Assembly (NCBI RefSeq): GCF_000013725.1
Contig: NC_007955.1
Span: forward strand, 1,457,579 to 1,521,578
Length of the DNA stretch: 64,000 bases
From: Methanococcoides burtonii DSM 6242
Lineage (GTDB): Archaea > Halobacteriota > Methanosarcinia > Methanosarcinales > Methanosarcinaceae
Direction of reading: 5' to 3'
Shown: piece by piece, positions 17,411 through 26,497 of the stretch
Position numbering within the stretch: the stretch's first letter is position 1
Layout of the letters: each line of letters begins with the position of its first letter
Position numbers and translations under genes: made by a program
Notes under the pieces: model-generated
Seen by the model: the letters and a program-made list of their open reading frames with translations, nothing else
What the model was told of the DNA's origin: nothing
The model's database searches: none

Positions 17411-18883
17411 TTAGAAAGCAGGCTCCCTTTCAACTTCAGGAGGCTTTGCTCCAGGAATGGTCACGCCAATATCCTTTAATGTGAAATCAGTTGGCGGGTC
17501 GGTCTCTGCAGGATCCGAAATGAACCCAATGGACTCCCAATCGATAGCATTCGCAGTTGAACCATGACAATCCGCACAAGCAAGAGGACCTGCCAGACCT
17601 ACTTCCGAACTTGCGATATTATGGCTCAGCTTGTAGTAAAGCTCAACTGTTCTAAGAACCGCATTCGGATAATCTGCATTACCATCGATATCACCATCAA
17701 AGCTTCTCATCTCATCAGCAGTTACAACACCATCATCATTGGAATCTGCAGCCTTAACATCTGACACAGGTATCGCATCACCGATCTCATTGCTGGTATC
17801 CGGTGAACTGACGATCTCACTGTTAATGCCGGCATCCCACCAGATACCCGTCACAACATTGAACGGTTCAAGAAGAACACCATCTTCGCCCCTACCGTCA
17901 GTGGCAGGCAACTCATGTCCTTCAATTCCATTGGACCATGCAAGAACCGGTTCGAAACTATCATCCTTATAGGAATCTACCCTTTCCCCATTCGACCAGT
18001 CAAATGAAGCAAGTGGGATCACACCACCAAGATCTCCGCCTGGAAGGGCCGGAATATGACAGGACTCGCATGCCACGGTCTCGTGTGCATCGACTATAGG
18101 CCCATGTGATATACCTTTATGACAACCAGGATCATCACAGCTCTTCGTTTCTGCCTCAACCTCATGAATATTTTCAAGGTCCTGCTTAACGAACATACTG
18201 GACTGGGATATCTCGTGACATTCCACACAATTGACATCTGCATGTGCATCGAACTTATGGTAATCCTCTGATGCCCATGTAACAGCAGTGGTCTCCACAT
18301 TTGTAACATGACAATTATCAGAACAGGATTCTTTGACAGGTGCACCATTAACAGAGTCGTGGAATAATAATAACAATGGCAGTGGGGTCACAGCATTTCC
18401 CACATAAGTGATCTTACGAATAGTATCCTGTTGCACCTTAATATTTGCAGCTTCCATTGCTGCAGCATTCGCGTTTTCAAAATCACCTGCAGCAAACAAC
18501 TCAGCACGAGCATCAAAACCATATTCGCCATACTGTTCGTGACAGATCATACAATCTACATCCACACCATACGCTTCAAGCTCTCCGCCACCTGGATGAT
18601 AAGCACCAAAGTTCTTCACCCATTCATCCTCACCTTCGACCTCGATATCAAAATTGGTCAGTGGATCCCATTCCCCGATATCCCTCTGGATATGGGTATT
18701 GGTAGCCACATGGTCAGGTGCTGTAAAGTGACAACCACCACAGCTTGCATCGGACCATTCTCCTTCGGTCATATAGTGAGTAGCAATAGCTTCATTCCCA
18801 CTATACCCCATGCCTGCAAAAACACCTGCAAAAGCAAAGATGAAAATAGCAGCTCCTAATAGAATTATCTCTAACCTTGCCAT
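17411..18883 (-). CDS. mmcA: MmcA, multiheme c-type cytochrome of the Rnf complex
   Basis: A 490-residue exported cytochrome with an N-terminal signal or anchor (residues 4-25). Five standard heme sites CXXCH are visible (CGGCH, CMICH, CVECH, CESCH, CADCH), together with two stretched ones, CSDNCH (CX3CH) and CDDPGCH (CX4CH), giving seven possible hemes. MmcA of Methanosarcina acetivorans is a seven-heme protein that links Rnf to methanophenazine and can pass electrons to external acceptors; the same role is likely here. It lies directly upstream of rnfC. Confidence 0.94.
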   Translation of the reverse strand: MARLEIILLGAAIFIFAFAGVFAGMGYSGNEAIATHYMTEGEWSDASCGGCHFTAPDHVATNTHIQRDIGEWDPLTNFDIEVEGEDEWVKNFGAYHPGGGELEAYGVDVDCMICHEQYGEYGFDARAELFAAGDFENANAAAMEAANIKVQQDTIRKITYVGNAVTPLPLLLLFHDSVNGAPVKESCSDNCHVTNVETTAVTWASEDYHKFDAHADVNCVECHEISQSSMFVKQDLENIHEVEAETKSCDDPGCHKGISHGPIVDAHETVACESCHIPALPGGDLGGVIPLASFDWSNGERVDSYKDDSFEPVLAWSNGIEGHELPATDGRGEDGVLLEPFNVVTGIWWDAGINSEIVSSPDTSNEIGDAIPVSDVKAADSNDDGVVTADEMRSFDGDIDGNADYPNAVLRTVELYYKLSHNIASSEVGLAGPLACADCHGSTANAIDWESIGFISDPAETDPPTDFTLKDIGVTIPGAKPPEVEREPAF

Positions 18884-18892
18884 AAAAACCCC

Positions 18893-19297
18893 TCATTTAT
18901 CCTGCGCCACGTCCTCCAACTCTTTGAGCACGACCTCAATGATGGTCGATAAGTGCTGTTTCTCCAGAACGTTCATATCATCGGAAACATACTTGTGCAA
19001 CTCAAAGCTTTTGGGAATTTCACGTACGTTAAAATCGAAAATTTTGTCTAAAAGCCCTTTCTTTGGAGTTATACCCAAAAAGTTAACATCCAGGCGATTT
19101 CCAACCTTATGTGCCTTCACTTCGATCTTGTCTAATAAAGAACCAGACTTTACATAAATCATCTTATGATCAGCACCAAAGTTCTTCTCAATTCCTTTCC
19201 AGCCATACTCTTCAATGATCTGATGAATAGCAACTGCAAGGTATTTGTCCTTCCCAACAATACCTCCCGAGGCTATTCCTACATTAGAATCACTCAT
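18893..19297 (-). CDS. Unknown small protein leading the rnf operon
   Basis: A 134-residue soluble protein, first gene of the rnf transcript, nine bases before mmcA. The ATG at 19295-19297 has AGGAAGTG upstream; an earlier in-frame ATG lacks a site. It is basic with two halves: AVAIHQIIEEYGWKGIEKNF near the start, then a beta-rich section with KGLLDKIFDFNVREIPKS, then a helical C-terminus. No Cys, no membrane span. I do not recognise a family. Position suggests regulation, heme handling or assembly of the complex, but nothing in the sequence proves any of these. Confidence 0.72.
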   Translation of the reverse strand: MSDSNVGIASGGIVGKDKYLAVAIHQIIEEYGWKGIEKNFGADHKMIYVKSGSLLDKIEVKAHKVGNRLDVNFLGITPKKGLLDKIFDFNVREIPKSFELHKYVSDDMNVLEKQHLSTIIEVVLKELEDVAQDK

Positions 19298-19335
19298 ACT
19301 GACACTTCCTAAATGAATAATAATTAACATCTAAC

Positions 19336-19378
19336 GGATTAATATAATTGTCTGAATCAGTGATTACCAATATTTATA
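19336..19378. promoter_or_regulatory. Divergent promoter region of rnf operon and apbE
   Basis: On the minus strand a TATA-like ATTATATTAAT (19336-19347) lies about 40-50 bases before the rnf leader gene. On the plus strand AATATTTATACG (19367-19378) lies about 25 bases before the apbE ATG, consistent with a leaderless apbE transcript. The two promoters sit within 45 bases, so they are likely co-regulated. Confidence 0.5.
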
Positions 19379-19398
19379 CGTTTCGAAATAAGCTTAAT

Positions 19399-20451
19399 AT
19401 GAAGCACATCTATCCCTACGCCATGGACATGAGAGCGGTTTTATTGTTTGTATTAATCGTTATATTTTCAATATCATTTACACAGTTATATGACTATCAA
19501 GAGAGTGATTTGTTACAAAATGACCCTGTTTTATATACCAACAGTCACAGTATAATGGATACCACGGTTACGGCTGCAATATATGATTCAGACACAGACC
19601 ATGCGGTACAAACTGTGGGTAAAGCTTTTGGAAGAGTAGCCCAAACCGACGAACTGATGAGCAGCTATAAGAATGACAGCCAGCTCAATATGCTGAATGA
19701 GAACAACAGACTCGAAAACGCTTCAGAGGAACTATTGTTCGTAATTGGCCGTTCCATATATTACTCCAACATAAGCAACGGTGCATTTGACATAACAATA
19801 AAACCGATACTGGACCTGTGGTCAGCTAAGTTCAGCCCCGGTGGAACTTACCGGCCCCCAAGCCAGGAAGAGATAGACACCACCCTGGAACTTGTTGACT
19901 GCAAAAAGATAGTCATTGAAGGAAATACCATCTCCACGGAACCCGGAATGAAGGTCGTTCTTGGAGGTATAGCAAAAGGATATGCTGTTGACCAGGCAAT
20001 AGAGTCCCTTATCGATAACGGAATAGAAAGCTGCTTTGTGGATGCCGGCGGAGACGGGCGTTACATCGGCACAAAACCAGATGGCATCAAGTGGACAGTA
20101 GGCTTACAGAACCCTGACAAACAAGGTGAGATCATAACGGTCATGCGACTGGAGAACATGGCCGTTGCCACAAGTGGGAACTATGAACGATATTTCAGTG
20201 ATGCTGCAAAGGTATCCCACATATCCGACCCAAGAACAGGATATTTATCCCGGGAACTCATAAGTGCAACTGTTATCGCAGAGACCACAATGGATGCAGA
20301 TGCACTCGCAACCACAGTGTTCGTACTCGGTGAAAAGGAAGGAACGGAGCTTATTGAAAGCCTTGAAGGTATCGAATGCCTGATCATCACATCCGATAAA
20401 AGAATACTTCGGTCCAGTGGATTCACAGCATACGAAAATACAGATATCTGA
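19399..20451 (+). CDS. apbE: ApbE, FAD:protein FMN transferase
   Basis: Attaches FMN covalently to Thr of RnfG and RnfD using FAD and Mg2+. The N-terminus has a membrane anchor (about residues 11-27), so the enzyme works outside the membrane, where RnfG is exposed. Family motifs include DELMSSYKNDSQLN, SNGAFDITIKPILDLW, GGIAKGYAVDQA, DAGGDGRYIG and ISDPRTGY. I start at ATG 19399: an upstream TTG at 19348 is open, but the TATA box at 19367-19378 lies inside that extension and fits a leaderless start at 19399. It is divergent from its substrates' operon. Confidence 0.92.
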   Translation: MKHIYPYAMDMRAVLLFVLIVIFSISFTQLYDYQESDLLQNDPVLYTNSHSIMDTTVTAAIYDSDTDHAVQTVGKAFGRVAQTDELMSSYKNDSQLNMLNENNRLENASEELLFVIGRSIYYSNISNGAFDITIKPILDLWSAKFSPGGTYRPPSQEEIDTTLELVDCKKIVIEGNTISTEPGMKVVLGGIAKGYAVDQAIESLIDNGIESCFVDAGGDGRYIGTKPDGIKWTVGLQNPDKQGEIITVMRLENMAVATSGNYERYFSDAAKVSHISDPRTGYLSRELISATVIAETTMDADALATTVFVLGEKEGTELIESLEGIECLIITSDKRILRSSGFTAYENTDI

Positions 20452-20458
20452 CATGGAA

Positions 20459-20490
20459 GGGGCATGAGATACCACGCCCCACTTCTTTTT
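20459..20490 (+). terminator. Terminator after apbE
   Basis: GGGGC (20459-20463) pairs with GCCCC (20476-20480), followed by ACTTCTTTTT. It separates apbE from the convergent thpR gene. Confidence 0.55.
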
Positions 20491-20499
20491 GCATATAGT

Positions 20500-21051
20500 T
20501 TATTTTTGTCCTAACAAAACTTCATGTATTGTCTCATAAACAGGACCATCGGGAGTAAGAGTACTTTTCTTTAAAAGAACTTTATCGACCCTAATTTCAC
20601 CAAGGTCCACATCTTTGAGCTTATCAAGTACATATAAAAGCCCCTTCATCTGTTCTTTAGGCATGAACTTTATACGTGCCAGAGTTGCATGTGCAGCGAA
20701 TTCCCTTTTATCTTTGTCGAACCTTAGCTTTGAAAGACTGGTTTCCACCTCCTCATGGAGCTTTTTGAAATTTCCTTCAGCCCCAAGCCAGACAACCCTT
20801 GGAGAGCGCAAGTTGGAAAAAACACCAACTCCTTTGATATTCGCATTAAATGGCATGCATTCAATACCATCCAATGAAGATGCAATATCCGGCACCATAT
20901 CATCTGAAACTTCGCCAAGGAACTTCAGAGTTATATGGATCAGCTCAGGAGAAACAATCTTTAGTTTAAAGCCCTCAAATAAAGAGAGGACATCAATGAG
21001 CTCCCTACGTATAGAAGATGGAAGGTCCACCGCAATAAATAGTCTTGACAT
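20500..21051 (-). CDS. thpR: RNA 2',3'-cyclic phosphodiesterase (ThpR/LigT)
   Basis: A 2H-phosphoesterase of 183 residues that opens 2',3'-cyclic phosphates on RNA or joins tRNA halves in vitro. Both H-x-T/S-x motifs are visible: HITLKFLG (about residue 40) and HATLARIK (about 122), each on its own half of the two-lobed fold. The N-terminus MSRLFIAVDLP is typical and sets the start at 21049-21051; the frame is open 31 codons further but that extension is not family-like. Next to no obvious partner. Confidence 0.9.
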   Translation of the reverse strand: MSRLFIAVDLPSSIRRELIDVLSLFEGFKLKIVSPELIHITLKFLGEVSDDMVPDIASSLDGIECMPFNANIKGVGVFSNLRSPRVVWLGAEGNFKKLHEEVETSLSKLRFDKDKREFAAHATLARIKFMPKEQMKGLLYVLDKLKDVDLGEIRVDKVLLKKSTLTPDGPVYETIHEVLLGQK

Positions 21052-21185
21052 AATAAGAATAAAACATATATTCCTGTTAAATGCTACTCTTAAACTAATT
21101 TTATGAAATATTTTGACTATAATATATATATCAGAAATGTACATAATAAATAATACACAATAATTTCGTAATTAAGAGGAATGAC

Positions 21186-22067
21186 ATGGGTACTATGGAC
21201 ACAACAGGAATTCTAGTAAAACATGCGATCAAGATCGCAGAAGAACTCTGCTCCACTGCCATAATAGTATCCGGAGATTTTGACCTTGCGGATATTGAGA
21301 CCAATATCCCCATATATTATGTACCACGCCGCCAAAAGAGCATCATCGACAACCTCATATCTGACAGTCAGGAAGACGAAAAAAGACTGAAGAACATTCT
21401 TGAACCAATGGTAAGAGAGGCCACCGGCAATACCCAACATATAGAACAGGCTGCTGCCATCGAACATATTATAGGTGAACTTCGAACAGGAACTATCGTA
21501 GGCATCATACAGACCAGAGAGTCCGGTGCTATTGTGACCCATGAAGTATCACAAAGCCCGCTCATTAGAACCCTTCAGAAATGTGAAGAAAGAGTAGATC
21601 CCGAGGTAATGCGTGCAGCTTTAGCAATTGCATTTGACATTGCATCCTCTGGAAGAGAGGGCCATAAGATAGGAACGGCATTCATTCTGGGAGATATCGA
21701 AGAAGTATTGCAGCGTTCCCACCAGATGATACTCAACCCTTACGCAGGACACAAGGACGAACATCGCAACCTACTGAATAAGAAAAACTGGGAATCAGTA
21801 AAGGAGTTCGCACTTCTTGATGGTGTGTTCGTTATTTCAAAAGAGGGTATCGTTCAGGCTGCCGGCAGATATCTAGATGTCGATGCGAAGGAAATAGACA
21901 TAGAACAAGGGTTGGGAGGACGACATGTCTCAGCTGCAGCCATTACAAGAGACACCTTCGCAATAGCAGTAACTATATCGGAATCCGGCGGAACCGTGCG
22001 CATCTATATGGACGGAAAAGAACTGCTATGCCTTGATTATATGGAAAGACCGACCTTACAAAAATAA
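21186..22067 (+). CDS. dacZ: Diadenylate cyclase DacZ
   Basis: Makes the second messenger c-di-AMP from two ATP, as shown for the archaeal DacZ of other euryarchaea. The N-terminal region (1-150) is the archaeal extension; the C-terminal DAC (DisA_N) domain has DGVFVISKEGIVQAAGRYL and GLGGRHVSAAAITRDT, matching the DGA/RHR-type active-site motifs (here DGV and GRHVSA). At 293 residues it is close to the usual length. The ATG follows AAGAGGAAT. In haloarchaea and methanogens c-di-AMP is linked to osmotic control and potassium transport; no such partner lies nearby here. Confidence 0.9.
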   Translation: MGTMDTTGILVKHAIKIAEELCSTAIIVSGDFDLADIETNIPIYYVPRRQKSIIDNLISDSQEDEKRLKNILEPMVREATGNTQHIEQAAAIEHIIGELRTGTIVGIIQTRESGAIVTHEVSQSPLIRTLQKCEERVDPEVMRAALAIAFDIASSGREGHKIGTAFILGDIEEVLQRSHQMILNPYAGHKDEHRNLLNKKNWESVKEFALLDGVFVISKEGIVQAAGRYLDVDAKEIDIEQGLGGRHVSAAAITRDTFAIAVTISESGGTVRIYMDGKELLCLDYMERPTLQK

Positions 22068-22089
22068 ATATGCGATGCGTGCGAAACTC

Positions 22090-23133
22090 TCATACCTTAA
22101 ATCGCAAGATCGCTGCAATTCCACCAAGGGAATGTAATCTTTGACCGGGTTCGAATTCTGTGCTGAAAACGACCATTTTCCCCTGTGAACGTTCAACGTT
22201 CTGTATAAGACCATCAATGTTGCCGGATTCCCTTTCAAGACGAAGCATCTCATCCGCAACCAGAAGGGTTTCCACAGCACCGAAATCAATTGCCTGCTTC
22301 ACTTCATCCATACCATAGGCAACCTTGCCATCAAGTGCTATCTCTTTTAAGAGGCTGTCCATGAGAGAGGATTCTCTTGCGATTCTTGACTCCTCCATGA
22401 TACGGTCGACAGCACCCCTTCGAAGAACTTCCTGGAAGCCGGACATGCCTATGGAAGAAGTATCCTCAACAAGGATACCTGCTACAAGATCCGAGTTCTT
22501 AGACGATGCATACTTCATGAAATCATCTTTAGTAAAACCAGGACCTGAAACTACCACCGACTCAGTTCCACTCATTGCATGGGTCAACTGGTCGAGAATA
22601 GTACTGAAGAACACTTCTCGAAGCGTGCCTTCCCCTTTACCGGAAGACTGGGTTATATGAGAGTATATCTCAATTCCATAATGACGTACAAAACCAATGT
22701 CCGCATCCCCTTCCTCAATTGCCACGAGAATAACCTTGGGTCTTTTGGAAGCTGCTTCCGCTTCATTAACACGTTCTAACTGATCCTTTTTCCAGTATTT
22801 TGTGATGGAAAGGTTCGTACCATCTTCAATGTTCAACGTATGATAAAAACCCGCATCCATCCCATGTTCAATAAGACCATGGACCCGTAGACGGTTAGAG
22901 AATTTATGGAACTCAACATCCTCGACCCTCACGCCAAGGCGTACGGTCTTCTTCTCAGCCTTTTCAGGCCTGAGCTTATCGGCTGCATTATCCGCTTTCC
23001 TTTTAGTAAGAGAAAAGACCAGGTCACCCTTCTCGATGATATATTTCAGGTGCCACAGATCATCAAGCGTTTCCGGGGTCAGGGAGATCTCCCCTTCCCT
23101 GTTGTGTTTCAGGTCTCTTTTTGTTACCCTCAT
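22090..23133 (-). CDS. pelA: Pelota (Dom34 homologue), ribosome rescue factor
   Basis: Recognises ribosomes stalled with an empty A site and, with ABCE1, splits them. The N-terminal Sm-like domain begins MRVTKRDLKHNREGEISLTPETLDDLW, followed by the eRF1-like central domain (KVILVAIEEGDADIGFVR) and the C-terminal eL30-like domain (KVAYGMDEVKQAIDFGAVETLLVADEML). There is no GGQ motif, as expected for pelota. The start is at 23131-23133; the open frame upstream is not conserved-looking. It lies 49 bases after rqcH on the same strand, giving a ribosome-rescue pair. Confidence 0.95.
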   Translation of the reverse strand: MRVTKRDLKHNREGEISLTPETLDDLWHLKYIIEKGDLVFSLTKRKADNAADKLRPEKAEKKTVRLGVRVEDVEFHKFSNRLRVHGLIEHGMDAGFYHTLNIEDGTNLSITKYWKKDQLERVNEAEAASKRPKVILVAIEEGDADIGFVRHYGIEIYSHITQSSGKGEGTLREVFFSTILDQLTHAMSGTESVVVSGPGFTKDDFMKYASSKNSDLVAGILVEDTSSIGMSGFQEVLRRGAVDRIMEESRIARESSLMDSLLKEIALDGKVAYGMDEVKQAIDFGAVETLLVADEMLRLERESGNIDGLIQNVERSQGKMVVFSTEFEPGQRLHSLGGIAAILRFKV

Positions 23134-23182
23134 AATAATACCCAATATTGTTCCCGGACCATATATCCATAACGGAAAACCG

Positions 23183-25174
23183 TTATTTCCTGATATCCGA
23201 TTCACCCGGGGGAAGCATTCTTGCAATTCTGTCAGGTGATGCGATCTGTTTGACAAAGGAAGGGTCTTTCAGCTCATCGACATACATACGATATAACTTC
23301 TTAGAGATATCGTTCTGATTGAATTTGCCGGGCATGACCTCTATCACATACTTCCCATTACTCTGTACCGCAGACAAAGGTCCACCGATAACACGCGTCT
23401 CTGCACCCAGGTCAAGACCTATGGCAACACCAACAGGAACATCCTTGTAATAATTACGTTCACCCCTAATGATGAAGGAACCTTTTTTAAGATACTCGCC
23501 GGATTCAGGCGTCTTTGATACCTGTTCAGGCTTTATCCAGTAACAATCCCCACTGAACTGCCCTGATTTCCAGACACTTGAATAAGATACGACGAACCTT
23601 GCCGCTTCTTCGAGGGTAGTTTCAGGTATATCCTTGCCTTCGGTCTTAATGACCGTTATCGGAGCACCCGGAACCTGAGTATGGAAAACGATATCACGTT
23701 TTTCCATATACTTCTTAACGATCTCCTCGTTCGTATCAGAATCCCTTCCGCCGATAACAAGGAAACCATCGGATGAGAAGAACCACCTGAACCGGTCATA
23801 CCAGTGCTTCTTGAAGACGGCCTTTCGCCTTTTAGAAACTTTCTGTTCCCGCTTTTGCATTGCTCTTTTCGTATCTTCGATAGCTATCAAGGCCCCGTCT
23901 CGCTTTTTGCTGATCTTCTTGGCCTTATTATAATACATCTGAGCATTTTGAGGAATAGTCTTGCGAACATTGATATTCGCATTTACGACATCAAGATCCA
24001 CTACCACACTCCCTTCCGCTGGATCGATGCTTACTATAGCCTTCGCTGCTGGAAGGGTATCTTTTGCTTTCTTAAGAGTGTCCCAGATATCTTTCCAGGA
24101 ATAGCCCTTATCCCGGGCAGCTTCGAGAACAGAGAGAACCTCTTCTACTGTCTGGTAATTTCCATAGATGCTTTCGGCGATCAGTGTGTACCTAGTAGAA
24201 TCCGTTTCAAATTTCAGTATGGCTTCCTGCTGTTTCCTCAGACGTCTTTCAAATACGTCCTCCTTTTCCTTCTTTTTAGCAACTACCTGTTCTATGACCT
24301 CTTCAGATGCCTTTTTACCAAAGAACTCATCGAGAGCCTTATTGAACGAAGGATAGAATTCTTTTTCAGCATCGGAATATTGCGTAAGCTCCAGAGGGAG
24401 CACATCCACTGCCTGCAACTCGTCTTTCACAGTTTTCTTTATGATACAGGGGTTTAATTCATGGTTGACTATCGGAGCAAAAACGTCTGTAACAGCTTTG
24501 CTGAGTGCAGCCACTTCCTCAGAACTTGCATCCTTTGCAGAGGTATTCTTGTCCACACCTGCCCTTAAACAGACCTCTTCTGCAAGAACCCCACCGAGAT
24601 TATAACTTGTCGCTATCGTCCTGACAACATTTGAATCCGAAGAAAGGAAACGCTCGGACATTATATTAGCATCGACATCAAGAGGACTTAGTTGCGCTTC
24701 AGGATATTCATATATCTCGCCACTGCGAACACGCCTGCCCTTGAAGGTAACGGGTTTCATAGGCAGGATGATCTTCCTGTCACTATTCAAAAGGACAATA
24801 TTGCCACGCGAGAACAGTTCGCAGACGAGGATGGTCTCAATACCTCCACGTATTACACCCATCTCGATTATCCTGTCAAAATCATATTGCTTGATAGAGG
24901 TTATCCTTCCACCGAGGATATGTTTTCTAAGTAGCATTGGAAAAGCCTGCGGGGTTTTAGGGCTTTCACGCACATAATTGCTCATGTGTGCCCTTTTACC
25001 TGCCTCTATCACCAGGTTGTACCGACCTTTCCCAAATATAAAGAGATTTATCCTTATCTCATCCGGTGCCGGCTGATATATCTTCCCGATCTTGGAATCG
25101 ATAAGGGAACCTTCCCCATCGCCAAGTTCAGATACAAGAGCAGCTACATCTGCACTCGTCATCTCCTGTTTCAT
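23183..25174 (-). CDS. rqcH: RqcH (NEMF/Rqc2 homologue), ribosome quality control
   Basis: Binds split large subunits that still hold peptidyl-tRNA and, in bacteria, adds C-terminal alanine tails. Order of parts: NFACT-N domain (1-about 200, with ELFSRGNIVLL), helix-hairpin-helix region, a long coiled coil (about 290-420, EKEDVFERRLRKQQEAIL), and NFACT-R domain (about 455-560, VIGGRDSDTNEEIVKKYMEK). At 663 residues it has the length of archaeal homologues. Directly upstream of pelA, which acts earlier in the same rescue pathway. Tail synthesis by the archaeal protein is an inference. Confidence 0.93.
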   Translation of the reverse strand: MKQEMTSADVAALVSELGDGEGSLIDSKIGKIYQPAPDEIRINLFIFGKGRYNLVIEAGKRAHMSNYVRESPKTPQAFPMLLRKHILGGRITSIKQYDFDRIIEMGVIRGGIETILVCELFSRGNIVLLNSDRKIILPMKPVTFKGRRVRSGEIYEYPEAQLSPLDVDANIMSERFLSSDSNVVRTIATSYNLGGVLAEEVCLRAGVDKNTSAKDASSEEVAALSKAVTDVFAPIVNHELNPCIIKKTVKDELQAVDVLPLELTQYSDAEKEFYPSFNKALDEFFGKKASEEVIEQVVAKKKEKEDVFERRLRKQQEAILKFETDSTRYTLIAESIYGNYQTVEEVLSVLEAARDKGYSWKDIWDTLKKAKDTLPAAKAIVSIDPAEGSVVVDLDVVNANINVRKTIPQNAQMYYNKAKKISKKRDGALIAIEDTKRAMQKREQKVSKRRKAVFKKHWYDRFRWFFSSDGFLVIGGRDSDTNEEIVKKYMEKRDIVFHTQVPGAPITVIKTEGKDIPETTLEEAARFVVSYSSVWKSGQFSGDCYWIKPEQVSKTPESGEYLKKGSFIIRGERNYYKDVPVGVAIGLDLGAETRVIGGPLSAVQSNGKYVIEVMPGKFNQNDISKKLYRMYVDELKDPSFVKQIASPDRIARMLPPGESDIRK

Positions 25175-25324
25175 AGATGCTTATACCTTCCGACCGGACT
25201 TAAGGTTTATCCATCCGGGATCACCAGAAATAATCAGAGAACAAACAGATTAAGCAATAAAGAAATAGTATTAATACATCAATTGGTTAAAACCAACAAT
25301 TACATGATTATTGGAAAATGATAC

Positions 25325-26497
25325 ATGGACCTCAAAACCAAATATTATCTCAAATCAAAATTCCAGGAATATTACAGGACTGCTAAGATTCATCTGCCTG
25401 CAAAGCTACCAGAACGGGAATGGGGAGTTCTTTCTTTTGATGATATGCCCGAAACTGTGATGAGAAGGCATAAATCATTTGGTTCTGCCGGCGAGGTTGA
25501 GGATTACCTTACAGGAATGGCACCTGCTCATGTATATTATTCCGTTGCATATTATACATATCCGAACGCTCCGACCATGAAAGAGAAGCAGTGGCTGGCT
25601 GCAGACCTTATATTTGACCTTGATGCAGACCATATCCCGGGAGCACCGAATTCATATTCTGATATGCTCGACCATGTCAAAAAGGAGACATTGAAGCTCT
25701 ATGACCTCCTGACGGACGATTTTGGATTCAAGGAAGAAGATATCGGTGCAGTCTTTTCAGGAGGAAGAGGATATCATTTCCACATAAGTGACCCGCGTGT
25801 GCTTTCCCTTGAAAGTGCAGAAAGAAGGGAGATCGTGGATTATATCAGCGGAAGAGGACTGAACCTTGATAAAATATTTGTGAAAAAGGGAGTTAGCGGA
25901 GATGCTGGGAGTGAGAAGGCCACAATGAACGTATTCCCTTCCGAAGATGACGGAGGATGGGGTGGAAGGATAAACCATCATATGATAGCATACCTTAGAG
26001 AACTGGCAGCAAAGGAAGATGCAGAAAAACTTTTTACCGGATTTGACCGAATCGGAAAAAAAACTGCCAAGAGAATCGTGGAAATATTAAGAGACGAGAC
26101 CCAGGTAGATCTGCTCAAGAAAGGAAATATGGAAGCTTTGTCACGTGTGAACAAGGATATTATACAGACACTTGCCGAGCGATCTGTCACGGAACTGTCT
26201 GCAAGTGTGGATGAGCCGGTCACCGGAGATATAAAGCGCCTAATTCGCCTTCCGGGATCGCTGCATGGGAAATCGGGGATGTGTGTCACATCGTTGTCTA
26301 TCTCACAGCTTGAGGATTTTGACCCATTGAACGATGCTATTGTTTTTTCGGACAAGCCGGTAAAATTAAAAGTGATAAGAACTTTTGCCGTACAGATGAA
26401 AGGTAAGGACCTCCATGTTGAGGAAGGTGTGCAGGAACTACCGGAATATGCAGCGATATACCTAATGTGCAGAGGTGCAGCAGAATATGGACCGTAA
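25325..26497 (+). CDS. priS: DNA primase catalytic subunit PriS
   Basis: Makes RNA/DNA primers at replication forks together with PriL. Catalytic acidic residues lie in DLIFDLDADHIPG (about residue 97), and the nucleotide-binding loop in FSGGRGYHFHISDPRV (about 146). The C-terminal region RLIRLPGSLHGKSGMCV is also typical. At 390 residues it is normal for methanogens. The gene overlaps the next, a GINS subunit, by 11 bases, an arrangement common in euryarchaea. Confidence 0.96.
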   Translation: MDLKTKYYLKSKFQEYYRTAKIHLPAKLPEREWGVLSFDDMPETVMRRHKSFGSAGEVEDYLTGMAPAHVYYSVAYYTYPNAPTMKEKQWLAADLIFDLDADHIPGAPNSYSDMLDHVKKETLKLYDLLTDDFGFKEEDIGAVFSGGRGYHFHISDPRVLSLESAERREIVDYISGRGLNLDKIFVKKGVSGDAGSEKATMNVFPSEDDGGWGGRINHHMIAYLRELAAKEDAEKLFTGFDRIGKKTAKRIVEILRDETQVDLLKKGNMEALSRVNKDIIQTLAERSVTELSASVDEPVTGDIKRLIRLPGSLHGKSGMCVTSLSISQLEDFDPLNDAIVFSDKPVKLKVIRTFAVQMKGKDLHVEEGVQELPEYAAIYLMCRGAAEYGP

